Shown: positions 1 to 6,072, counted from the stretch's first letter. The stretch is 6,131 nt of DNA from an uncultured Lachnospiraceae bacterium (GCA_902803245.1 CADCPJ010000116.1:1-6131), one strand, 5' to 3'. Translations and numbers: made by a program. The notes: generated by a model from the sequence alone, not told the origin.

Positions 1-1725
1 CCCCCAGTGCATCACAACGATATTCTGTCCAAAGGAATAGCTGTAGGATGCATCATGCATATACTCTTTTAATATCTTTAACCCGGCCTTTGCGTTCTCA
101 TCGGCTGCATGAACCGGATCAAAGGGGATTCCGTCATCCTTTACGATGAGGGTGATCCCCTCCTGGTCGCAGATCATGCTGATGTCCATGTACGCTTTTT
201 GTGATCTGCCGCTATGAGCCGTATAATTGAGCAGAAGCTCTTCTATGCAATGGGCAATATCCATTGCCCTTTCCTCCGTGGTTTTGCCTGAAAGGAAATC
301 CCGCGCCTCCGCTACGGCTTCCCCGACCTTGCTTCTGTCGCAGGGGACTGAGAGGTCATGCCTCATGGAGTCATCAAGCGTCTTCGGTATCATATGGATG
401 CGCCCTGCATTTCCCCCGGCCCTCTTTCCGGCGGGTATGGAGGAAAGGAGGACGAATGCGATAGAAAGCGCGGTGCCGATGGGATATGCCGCCCAGATAT
501 TCCCGATCAGGTATTTCGCCAGAAGGAAGCCGATGCCAAGGCTGAAAAGGAGGGACAGCGCGGACAGCGTAGAAAGAACAGGGTGGTCATTGATCTGGTA
601 CATAACCATCAGGGGAAATATGACGCTCAGGGAAAAATTCATGGTGGCGATAAGCGGCAGCCCCTGCTCCGTCAGACGGATCACGGACGGATCCACAGCT
701 CCGAAAAGAGCGGCAAGCCGGCCTGAAACGAACAGAACGGCGACGACGCTAAGAAGGGCAAATCCGCACGATACGAAAAGCCCTCTTTTCAGCAGCCGCC
801 GAAGGCCGTCGTAATCCCTCTGCGCCGCAAGAAGATTTCCTATCCCGAGGAAGGCTCCCTGCACTCCGCCGGATATCATCTGTCCGAACGAGATCACGGC
901 ATAGCCGATGGACATGACGAAAACTCCCGCTGCTCCGTGAACAGACTGGACAAAATAGTTGCACATGAAGATCAGCACTGTGATGGCGAGATTCGCGAGA
1001 AAGGGCGGAATCCCCATCACCGCGTTTCTTCCCACCATGCCGGCAAGGCCCCTGAAATGCGGCCTGATCTGAAGCTCCCTGCATTTGCGGAAAAGGAACA
1101 AAAGAAGCGCCGCCACTCCGGCAAGAGTCCCTGTCAGGGTCGCATAAGCGGCTCCCCGGATGTCCATTTTGAAGACCTTTACATACACAATGTCGCAGAC
1201 CAGGTTTCCGAACACGGAGGAAAGAGTGGCAAAGGAAACAAGCTTAGGATAACCTATGCTTTCAATGAGCACCGACATCCCGTTTAACAGAAACAGCAGG
1301 AAGGCACCTGAGAGAATGACAAAAAGGTATTTGTATGTATTCTCGTATAACGCCGTGTCCTGGCAGAGCAGGGAACTGATCTTTGGCGCAAGCGCTCCTG
1401 CCAGGAGCGACAGCACAAGTCCGAAAACCAGGCAGGACAAAACGGAGGCGGTCACGGAACCGGCCGCCTCATCCAAATCCCTCCTGCCCAGCGCTTTCGC
1501 CGTTATGATCGAGGCCCCGGCGGAAAAAAGAAGGCTTATGCCGGCAATCAGCCCCATGACCGGAACGACATTCTGTATCGCGGATACAGCTTCCGGGCCG
1601 ATCAGCCGTCCCATAAGGACGCTGTCCACGATGCCGTCAATGTTCATGATCGCCATCGTGGCTATGGAAGCTGCCAGGAATCTGCTCAGGCTTCTGTTGA
1701 TCAGATAGCTGTTCCGGCCGTTCAT
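1..1725 (-). CDS. MATE-family transporter fused to a C-terminal RsbW-like HATPase domain (3' end cut by the window edge)
   Basis: One uninterrupted frame of 575 codons runs from ATG at 1725 to the left edge without a stop. Residues about 14-431 form twelve hydrophobic segments in two halves of six (roughly 14-38, 49-72, 90-114, 131-153, 161-182, 190-212, 234-258, 267-300, 313-335, 355-377, 384-404, 408-431). The first carries the MATE-like pattern NIDGIVDSVLMGRLIGPEAV, so this should be an ion-coupled exporter of drugs or metabolites; the substrate is unknown. A short polar linker (432-460) leads to a cytoplasmic GHKL/HATPase_c domain of the RsbW/SpoIIAB type. It shows an N-box with E496 and N500 (IEELLLNYTAHSG), a G1 box KDDGIPFDP (529-537), and a G2-like AGLKIL (547-552) that lacks the usual second glycine. 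By comparison with the HATPase of the phosphatase in this window (GRNVLLMEF against GQNIVVMHW), only a few residues are missing at the end. The ATG overlaps the STAS stop codon (ATGA) and has no good Shine-Dalgarno of its own, which suggests translational coupling. Fusion and family are well supported; kinase activity is not shown. Confidence -1.
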   Translation of the reverse strand, partial: MNGRNSYLINRSLSRFLAASIATMAIMNIDGIVDSVLMGRLIGPEAVSAIQNVVPVMGLIAGISLLFSAGASIITAKALGRRDLDEAAGSVTASVLSCLVFGLVLSLLAGALAPKISSLLCQDTALYENTYKYLFVILSGAFLLFLLNGMSVLIESIGYPKLVSFATLSSVFGNLVCDIVYVKVFKMDIRGAAYATLTGTLAGVAALLLFLFRKCRELQIRPHFRGLAGMVGRNAVMGIPPFLANLAITVLIFMCNYFVQSVHGAAGVFVMSIGYAVISFGQMISGGVQGAFLGIGNLLAAQRDYDGLRRLLKRGLFVSCGFALLSVVAVLFVSGRLAALFGAVDPSVIRLTEQGLPLIATMNFSLSVIFPLMVMYQINDHPVLSTLSALSLLFSLGIGFLLAKYLIGNIWAAYPIGTALSIAFVLLSSIPAGKRAGGNAGRIHMIPKTLDDSMRHDLSVPCDRSKVGEAVAEARDFLSGKTTEERAMDIAHCIEELLLNYTAHSGRSQKAYMDISMICDQEGITLIVKDDGIPFDPVHAADENAKAGLKILKEYMHDASYSYSFGQNIVVMHWG

Positions 1726-2012
1726 TCGATTCGGATTTTCTTATCGAGACCGGTTGTCTTTAAAATGCTCCGGATCCTCATGGATGCATTCTTTATGACA
1801 AGCGCACCCTTCACCTTTTCATAAGCAACGACCAGCGCGCGAAGGCCCGTGGATGACATATACTCGAGCCCGGAGAAATCCATGATCAGGCTGTCGACGT
1901 GATCATCCAGCCGTTCCAGCTCCGCAAGCAGTTCCGGGGCAGCCTGTGTGTCCAGCCAGCCTTCAACCTTTAAGGTCACTTCATTTCCGTTTGCGCTTTT
2001 TGTGATATTCAT
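1722..2012 (-). CDS. STAS-domain protein, anti-sigma factor antagonist type (RsbV/SpoIIAA-like)
   Basis: This is a small single-domain STAS protein of 96 residues. Members of this family bind an RsbW-type kinase when unphosphorylated, are inactivated by phosphorylation on a conserved serine, and are reactivated by a PP2C/SpoIIE-type phosphatase. The diagnostic loop is LIMDFSGLEYMSSTGLRAL. By alignment with RsbV (YMDSTGL), the acceptor is the second serine of YMSSTGL, residue 54 from this start. The first strand (MNITKSANGNEVTLKVEG) and the C-terminal helix (RSILKTTGLDKKIRI) also fit. An ATG in frame at 2042 would add ten residues, but only the ATG at 2012 has a close ribosome binding site (GGAGG at 2021-2025, 8 nt away), so I choose the shorter form. 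The gene lies 93 bp after the phosphatase/kinase gene, and its stop overlaps the start of the MATE-HATPase gene. Both expected partner types are therefore neighbours. No sigma factor is present, so its output is probably not the classical one, although a distant target cannot be excluded. Confidence 0.93.
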   Translation of the reverse strand: MNITKSANGNEVTLKVEGWLDTQAAPELLAELERLDDHVDSLIMDFSGLEYMSSTGLRALVVAYEKVKGALVIKNASMRIRSILKTTGLDKKIRIE

Positions 2013-2020
2013 AGCAGTTT

Positions 2021-2025
2021 CCTCC
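2021..2025 (-). promoter_or_regulatory. Ribosome binding site deciding the STAS gene start
   Basis: The minus strand reads GGAGG here, followed by the 8 nt AAACTGCT and then ATG at 2012. The alternative in-frame ATG at 2042 has only an AGGAGA about 27 nt upstream, which is too far. The site therefore supports the shorter protein. Confidence 0.75.
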
Positions 2026-2079
2026 ACATCTTTTTTAGCCATGTCTCTATTGTCGGTTGATTGACTATTTTCTCCTGGT

Positions 2080-2096
2080 AATTGCCAAAAGCAATT
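2080..2096 (-). repeat. Short inverted repeat in the phosphatase-STAS gap
   Basis: In the 93 bp between the phosphatase stop and the STAS start, the minus strand reads AATTGC-TTTTG-GCAATT. This is a perfect 6 bp inverted repeat with a 5 nt loop. It is AT-rich, short and not followed by a T-run, so it is not a convincing terminator. It could be a weak hairpin or chance. The rest of the gap holds an isolated AGGAGA with no usable start codon nearby. Confidence 0.3.
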
Positions 2097-2105
2097 GCCT
2101 TAAGT

Positions 2106-4094
2106 TCACTGTGCCTTCACCTCTGCGTCAAATTCCATAAGAAGCACATTTCTGCCGTCAATCCGGCTGTAAGCCATATCCCTGGAGTTTGCTCGCGCGA
2201 TTGTGATGCCCATTCCTCCGAAAGCCAGCTCCTCAAATTTCTTCTTCTCCGGAACGGCCTTCACCGGATCAAAGGCGGATCCGTTGTCATCAAAGGTGAC
2301 CAGATATGCGTCTCCGGAGCGCTTTCCGCCAAAGACGATCTGATCGCATCCCGAATAATTGACGATATTGGTAAACATCTCTTCACAGGCAAGAATGACG
2401 TCCTTTGTGTGGTCGCTGTCGCCAAGGGCCGAAATAATGGTCTCCTTTACCTCAGCAAAGGCCCCATGTTCCGGGGGCAGGATCCGTCTGTCGGCTTCGC
2501 TGTCCTTGTAGATGAGAGTGAGGCAGGTGATATCATCAGACTGCTCCGCATCCCCCGCAAATTCCGCCACCTGGGAGCTCACGGCATCTGCAAGAACCTG
2601 CGGCAGGTAGGAGTGAATGTCCTCCCGGTACTGATGAAGGACCGTCTCCCGGAGCCTCTCCCTCTCAAACAGCTCCTTCTTTGCATTCGTTGCTTCCGTT
2701 ATGCCGTCCGTATACAGCAAAACTCCGTCTCCGTCCCTGAGAACCAGCCTTTCCTCGGTGATGTCCGAATTTTCAAAGAGGCCGAGCGCCATACCGCTCT
2801 CGGTTTCCAGGTAAAAGGGATCCCTTCCCAGTATCAGCGGGCTTTCATGCCCGGCGTTTGCGTATGCCAGGACACCGCTGTCCGTATTAAGCGTCACAGC
2901 AAATACCGTCGCAAACATTTTTTCGGGATTGGAAAGCCAGAGCTCCCGGTTGACCCGGTTCAGGGTTTCCTTAAGTCCCCTCCCGGACATGAGATTTTCC
3001 CGGATCGTCGTCTTCACCATGGCCATAAAGAGAGCTGCAGAGATGCCCTTGCCGGAAATATCCCCGATCACGAAGCATTCCTCCCCGCTCTCGAGGGAAA
3101 CCACATCGTAGAAATCTCCCTCGACTTCCCTGGCTGCTTTTGAAAATGCGTGAAGCTCATAGTTGTCTCCGCTGAAGGAGTACCTGTCCGGGACGATCCC
3201 CTTCTGGATGTTTCTTGCCACATCGAGCTGGGCGTTGGTATAGGCCTCTTTTCTTGTCAGGATCTCATTGTCATGGACATATTGACGGATATCCGCTGTC
3301 ATCTTGCTGAAGGAGTTTTCTATTTCCGTTATTTCATTTTCATAATGTATCTTTCTTTTTTTTGTGACCTCTATCTCCTTCCGGTCCATCACGAAAATTC
3401 TCATGCGCTGCGAGAGATTCCGGATCGGGCGGAGCACCGACCACCATATGAGGAACATCGCGACAAGAAAGGCGATGGAATACGTCATGATCACCAGAAC
3501 ACCTGAGTTGAACAGGTTGCTTTCAGCGATATGCTTGATATCCCCCATGTTGTAATCGGCGCCGATCAGGGCTATGACCTTGCCGTTCTCATCGCGCAGG
3601 GCAACGGTATGCATGCATACATACCCGTAGTCATTATCGATCAGCTCATAGTCTTCCTCCGCCGTTCCGTTCAAAACGTTTTCTTCCGCACGAAACAGCG
3701 GCAGCTTGCGCACCGATCCAAACCCGTATTCCTTCTGCATCCGGGCGTCGTCCTCGTCACTGTTCGCCGCACAGACAATGTAATGCCTGTAGTTGTCTGC
3801 ACCGACCGTATACATGTACAGGTACCGGATGTCCGCTTTGCGGCAGATAAAGCGGAACGCCTGATATACCCTGTTCCGGATCTCCTCATTTGTATAGAGC
3901 AGTTCCAGCTCCTCGTCGGAATCGATCACTGCGAGGACGGAATTCGCCACTGCTTTGGCGACTCCGTCTGCCTGCACGACCGCCCGGTCCAGCATATTGT
4001 TGTAAGTGTACTGATAGATACACGCTAAAGCAATAGCTCCCGCAAGCAGAAAGAGAATTGCAACATGCACAAGGATTGACAGCTTTATTTTCAT
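2106..4094 (-). CDS. Membrane sensor with PP2C/SpoIIE-type phosphatase and C-terminal RsbW-like HATPase domain
   Basis: This 662-residue protein likely senses an external signal and sets the phosphorylation state of the STAS protein encoded next. The order is: transmembrane helix 1 (about 7-27); an extracytoplasmic region (about 30-195) with Cache-like features, such as DNDYGYVCMHTVALRDENGK followed by GADY; helix 2 (about 198-218); a HAMP-like linker and coiled coil (about 219-295); then the phosphatase (about 310-528). PP2C metal-ligand motifs are intact: EGDFYD (325-330), GDISGKG (344-350), ANAGHESP (412-419), YTDGITEA (461-468) and QSDDITCL (518-525). From about 540 a HATPase_c domain follows, with an N-box EEMFTNIVNYSG (E572, N576), a G1 box DDNGSAFDP (602-610) and a G2 box FGGMGI (625-630). 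Phosphatase and putative kinase thus share one chain, a layout comparable in principle to SypE and HsbR of proteobacteria. The start has GGGAG about 10 nt upstream and AGGGA 4 nt upstream. Family assignment is secure; the ligand and kinase activity are unknown. Confidence 0.95.
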   Translation of the reverse strand: MKIKLSILVHVAILFLLAGAIALACIYQYTYNNMLDRAVVQADGVAKAVANSVLAVIDSDEELELLYTNEEIRNRVYQAFRFICRKADIRYLYMYTVGADNYRHYIVCAANSDEDDARMQKEYGFGSVRKLPLFRAEENVLNGTAEEDYELIDNDYGYVCMHTVALRDENGKVIALIGADYNMGDIKHIAESNLFNSGVLVIMTYSIAFLVAMFLIWWSVLRPIRNLSQRMRIFVMDRKEIEVTKKRKIHYENEITEIENSFSKMTADIRQYVHDNEILTRKEAYTNAQLDVARNIQKGIVPDRYSFSGDNYELHAFSKAAREVEGDFYDVVSLESGEECFVIGDISGKGISAALFMAMVKTTIRENLMSGRGLKETLNRVNRELWLSNPEKMFATVFAVTLNTDSGVLAYANAGHESPLILGRDPFYLETESGMALGLFENSDITEERLVLRDGDGVLLYTDGITEATNAKKELFERERLRETVLHQYREDIHSYLPQVLADAVSSQVAEFAGDAEQSDDITCLTLIYKDSEADRRILPPEHGAFAEVKETIISALGDSDHTKDVILACEEMFTNIVNYSGCDQIVFGGKRSGDAYLVTFDDNGSAFDPVKAVPEKKKFEELAFGGMGITIARANSRDMAYSRIDGRNVLLMEFDAEVKAQ

Positions 4095-4150
4095 AGTGTC
4101 CCTGCTCCCATCATGTCCTTACAACACAACTCCTTTTCGTAAATGCCGCG

Positions 4151-5479
4151 TCACCAGTATACCTTGATGATCCACAGTTCGTCCGAGCAGCTGTAATAGT
4201 ACCTCATGGAGCTCGCCGAGTCCCACTCCATCCTCTGGCGGATCGGGGCGTCGAGGAGGCTCTCCGCCTCGTCTCCCTCCGGGGGAAACAGAGCATCCAC
4301 GGCCTTTGTATAGCTCTCGAAGTCCGAAAATTTCATGAAGACCGCCCTCTCCGCCTCGTCGACGGCGTGCCAGAGCGCGCGGGAGATGGCGTCGGGGTCG
4401 AAGCCCTCGTAATAGAGGCCGTTCAGCCGGTAGTAGTCGTAGCTTGGGTCCGTGCACTCGGGGAGAGAGTACTGCCCTCCCGGAATGTGTTTTGCCCTCA
4501 AAAGCTCGTCCGAAGTCAGGCACAGGTAGTCGTAGATGATGGAGAGCCTCGAAGCGTCCGTTGCGTCCTCGCCGTAAGTGGGGTCTCCCCATGAGGGATC
4601 TACAAAAGTGTAGGTGCCGTCAATTTTTACCAGATTCCATGCGTGTCCCTCCGCGTTGTCCCCCGTCGTACCTTCAATATATGCGCACCAGACACCCGCC
4701 CTGTGCAGGAGATACTCCAGTGCACGCGAGTACCCGGCGCAGACCGACAGATGATTCACGAAGACGCTCTGGATGTTCTGGTTCTGGGTGCTCTTAAGAT
4801 CATAGTCCGTCGTACGGATGATGTACTCGTAAGCGGCCTTCACTTTCTGATAGTCCGTGGCCCCCTCGGGGAGGGAGCTCAAGTACTCATCGGCAGCAGC
4901 GTCGATCTTTGCCTGAATGCCGTCAATCTCGGAGGGATCCACGTTGAAGTCCAGCTTGATCTGCCAGATCCCGAAGGTTTTAAAGCCGCTCATGCTGGCA
5001 TTTCCGTCGATCCAGAAGAACTCCGGGTGGTCGATGATGAGAGCCGTGAGCGCCTTTTTTATGTGCTCGGAATCGGCTGCTCTCAGAGTAAACTTCGACT
5101 CGCGTTTCGACACCCCGGTGTAGAGCTGCCGGTACACGCCCTTTATGTCCTCCGATTCCTGATCGTAGGCAAAGCCGCTCAGGCCTTCCGTCTCCCCGAC
5201 AGGGAAGCCGTATATCTCAAAAGCGTCCTCCTCGTCCGCAGCGGTCACGGTCTCCTCCACCCGGACGCTCCCGTCCGCCGTGGATGGTCCTTCCTCGTTC
5301 ACAGCGTTCCAGGCGGAGACAGTCTCCGAAGTCGTCGGTGTTCGGACGGCCCTGTTCCCGCTGTTCGCCGGAATTGATATAGAAAATGAGCCGCAGCCCG
5401 CAAGAGCTCCGGCAGATATTACGGCGGCAGCCATTTTTACAGCCGCTATCCATTTTTTTTGGTTCATGTGAAAATGCAA
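4151..5479 (-). CDS. Secreted lipoprotein with transglutaminase-like cysteine domain
   Basis: The N terminus is a lipoprotein signal peptide: basic MNQKKW, a hydrophobic stretch, and lipobox LAGC with the lipidated cysteine at residue 29. It should be anchored on the outer face of the membrane. An acidic, Ser/Thr-rich linker (about 31-90) precedes the folded part. The catalytic core (about 205-300) shows the transglutaminase/papain-like triad: Cys247 in LSVCAGYSRALEYL, His279 in GHAWNLV, and Asp294 in FVDPSWGDP. The residues after about 340 I do not recognise. Bacterial proteins of this group may act as proteases, amidases or cross-linkers on surface proteins or cell wall; the substrate cannot be told from sequence. 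The start is uncertain. TTG at 5479 has AGGA 6 nt and AAGGAG 11 nt upstream, whereas ATG at 5467 (MNQKKW) gives a more usual signal peptide but lacks a close site. The gene sits 38 bp after rsfS and 56 bp before the sensor phosphatase, so it is probably in the same transcript. Confidence 0.9.
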   Translation of the reverse strand: MHFHMNQKKWIAAVKMAAAVISAGALAGCGSFSISIPANSGNRAVRTPTTSETVSAWNAVNEEGPSTADGSVRVEETVTAADEEDAFEIYGFPVGETEGLSGFAYDQESEDIKGVYRQLYTGVSKRESKFTLRAADSEHIKKALTALIIDHPEFFWIDGNASMSGFKTFGIWQIKLDFNVDPSEIDGIQAKIDAAADEYLSSLPEGATDYQKVKAAYEYIIRTTDYDLKSTQNQNIQSVFVNHLSVCAGYSRALEYLLHRAGVWCAYIEGTTGDNAEGHAWNLVKIDGTYTFVDPSWGDPTYGEDATDASRLSIIYDYLCLTSDELLRAKHIPGGQYSLPECTDPSYDYYRLNGLYYEGFDPDAISRALWHAVDEAERAVFMKFSDFESYTKAVDALFPPEGDEAESLLDAPIRQRMEWDSASSMRYYYSCSDELWIIKVYW

Positions 5480-5485
5480 AGTAGA

Positions 5486-5496
5486 TCCTGCTCCTT
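5486..5496 (-). promoter_or_regulatory. Ribosome binding site of the transglutaminase-like lipoprotein gene
   Basis: The minus strand reads AAGGAGCAGGA, offering two overlapping Shine-Dalgarno cores. The second (AGGA) is 6 nt before TTG at 5479, and the first (AAGGAG) is 11 nt before it. From ATG at 5467 the cores lie 18 and 23 nt away. Spacing therefore favours the rarer TTG start, although the signal peptide works with either. Confidence 0.55.
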
Positions 5497-5517
5497 AGTA
5501 TACCCGTTTTTCAGCTC

Positions 5518-5889
5518 TTATGCTTCAGTCTCTTTGAGAGTGTGCGGATCGAGGTGGTTTCCGTCCTGCCAGATCCTCGCGAGATCATAGAACTGCCTCG
5601 CCTCCTCGTCGAAGATGTGGACGACCACGCCCTTGAAATCGATGAGAGTCCAGTTGGCGTTCCTGCGGCCTTCCGTGTGATCGGGAGTGAAGCCGTTCTT
5701 CGCGGCGGATTCCTCCACGGCATCCACCATGGCCTCGGTCTGGGATGCATTGGTGCCGTTCGCGATAACAAAGTAATCAGCAAGGGATGAGATCTTGTCG
5801 ATCTCGATGACCTCGATGTGTTCCGCTTTCTTTTCGTCAAGAGCGGCCACGATGATTTCCACTAACTTTCTGCTCTCTTCCTTCAACAT
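5518..5889 (-). CDS. rsfS: Ribosomal silencing factor RsfS (YbeB/Iojap family)
   Basis: RsfS binds ribosomal protein uL14 on the large subunit and blocks joining of the subunits, slowing translation when nutrients are scarce. The 123-residue product matches the family along its whole length. It has an N-terminal helix and strand (KAEHIEVIEIDKISSLADYF), then FVIANGTNASQTEAMVDAVE, then the typical C-terminal stretch WTLIDFKGVVVHIFDEEAR followed by FYDLARIW. An in-frame ATG at 5925 would add twelve residues but has no ribosome binding site. The ATG at 5889 follows GGAGGG at 5899-5904 with 9 nt spacing and gives the usual family length, so I choose it. In Bacillota this gene usually lies just after nadD and yqeK, which fits the partial gene upstream. 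There is no terminator-like structure in the 38 bp before the next gene. Confidence 0.96.
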   Translation of the reverse strand: MLKEESRKLVEIIVAALDEKKAEHIEVIEIDKISSLADYFVIANGTNASQTEAMVDAVEESAAKNGFTPDHTEGRRNANWTLIDFKGVVVHIFDEEARQFYDLARIWQDGNHLDPHTLKETEA

Positions 5890-5898
5890 AAGCCCGGT

Positions 5899-5904
5899 CC
5901 CTCC
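5899..5904 (-). promoter_or_regulatory. Ribosome binding site deciding the rsfS start
   Basis: The minus strand reads GGAGGG here, 9 nt before ATG at 5889. The upstream in-frame ATG at 5925 has nothing comparable in front of it, so this site supports the 123-residue form. Confidence 0.7.
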
Positions 5905-5954
5905 GATTCTGATAGGCGGCAGCATGGACTATATCTGCTGCCTGCGGTTTACAT

Positions 5955-5985
5955 GTTATACTACAGCCGTTAATAGAATTGTCTT
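5955..5985 (-). promoter_or_regulatory. Possible weak promoter for rsfS and the downstream genes
   Basis: The minus strand shows TATAAC at 5955-5960, close to a housekeeping -10. A poor -35 candidate, AAGACA, lies at 5980-5985. The 19 nt spacing is longer than optimal. The TGTAG just before the -10 only loosely resembles an extended -10. This is a suggestion only, and readthrough from the upstream gene is equally possible. Confidence 0.25.
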
Positions 5986-6072
5986 CCTTGCGCAGAACAT
6001 GTCGTTTTCCCTATATGCGGTCAATCCAAGCAATTTCCTTCGGCAAACTTAAGGTTAACCGGTACAAAAAAG

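Larger units (their letters stand above)
5890..6072 (-). other. Intergenic leader upstream of rsfS
   Basis: This 183 bp stretch separates the upstream partial gene from rsfS and is the only sizeable gene-free piece in the window. It holds the rsfS ribosome binding site, a weak promoter-like -10 (TATAAC, 5955-5960), and a 14-codon open frame (5956-6000) behind a plausible Shine-Dalgarno. It also holds a GGTTAACC palindrome (6053-6060), and a run of six T on the minus strand (6066-6071) right after the upstream stop. I see no strong hairpin before the T-run, no tRNA and no riboswitch that I recognise. Confidence 0.5.

Noticed and set aside
1..460. Possibility that the HATPase part is a separate gene downstream of MATE
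   Set aside because: I read every codon from 1725 to 1 on the minus strand and found no stop between helix 12 and the N-box. The residue count to the edge is exactly 575, so the fusion is in frame.
227..1708. Several open frames on both strands in the left part (plus 227-814, 937-1287, 1256-1708; minus 749-1084)
   Set aside because: All are shadows of the continuous MATE-HATPase frame. That frame has no stop codon up to the window edge and carries regular membrane segments followed by HATPase motifs.
2082..3143. Plus-strand open frame of 353 codons
   Set aside because: It lies wholly opposite the sensor phosphatase/kinase gene, whose minus-strand product shows all PP2C and HATPase motifs. 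The plus-strand product has no recognisable domain and is a shadow frame.
4643..5377. Plus-strand open frame of 244 codons
   Set aside because: It is antisense to the transglutaminase-like lipoprotein gene, which has lipobox and catalytic triad. The plus-strand translation resembles nothing I know.
5497..5502. TATACT on the minus strand in the rsfS-lipoprotein gap as a promoter -10
   Set aside because: The hexamer 17 nt upstream (AAGCAT) is a poor -35 and there is no TG extension. It also sits directly against the AAGGAG ribosome binding site, leaving no room for a normal leader.
6053..6060. GGTTAACC palindrome as an operator
   Set aside because: An isolated 8 bp palindrome with no second copy in the window and no regulator gene beside it; chance is sufficient.
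6066..6071. T-run on the minus strand after the upstream gene, as an intrinsic terminator
   Set aside because: No GC-rich stem immediately before the six T can be paired convincingly; the sequence ahead is the coding end itself.
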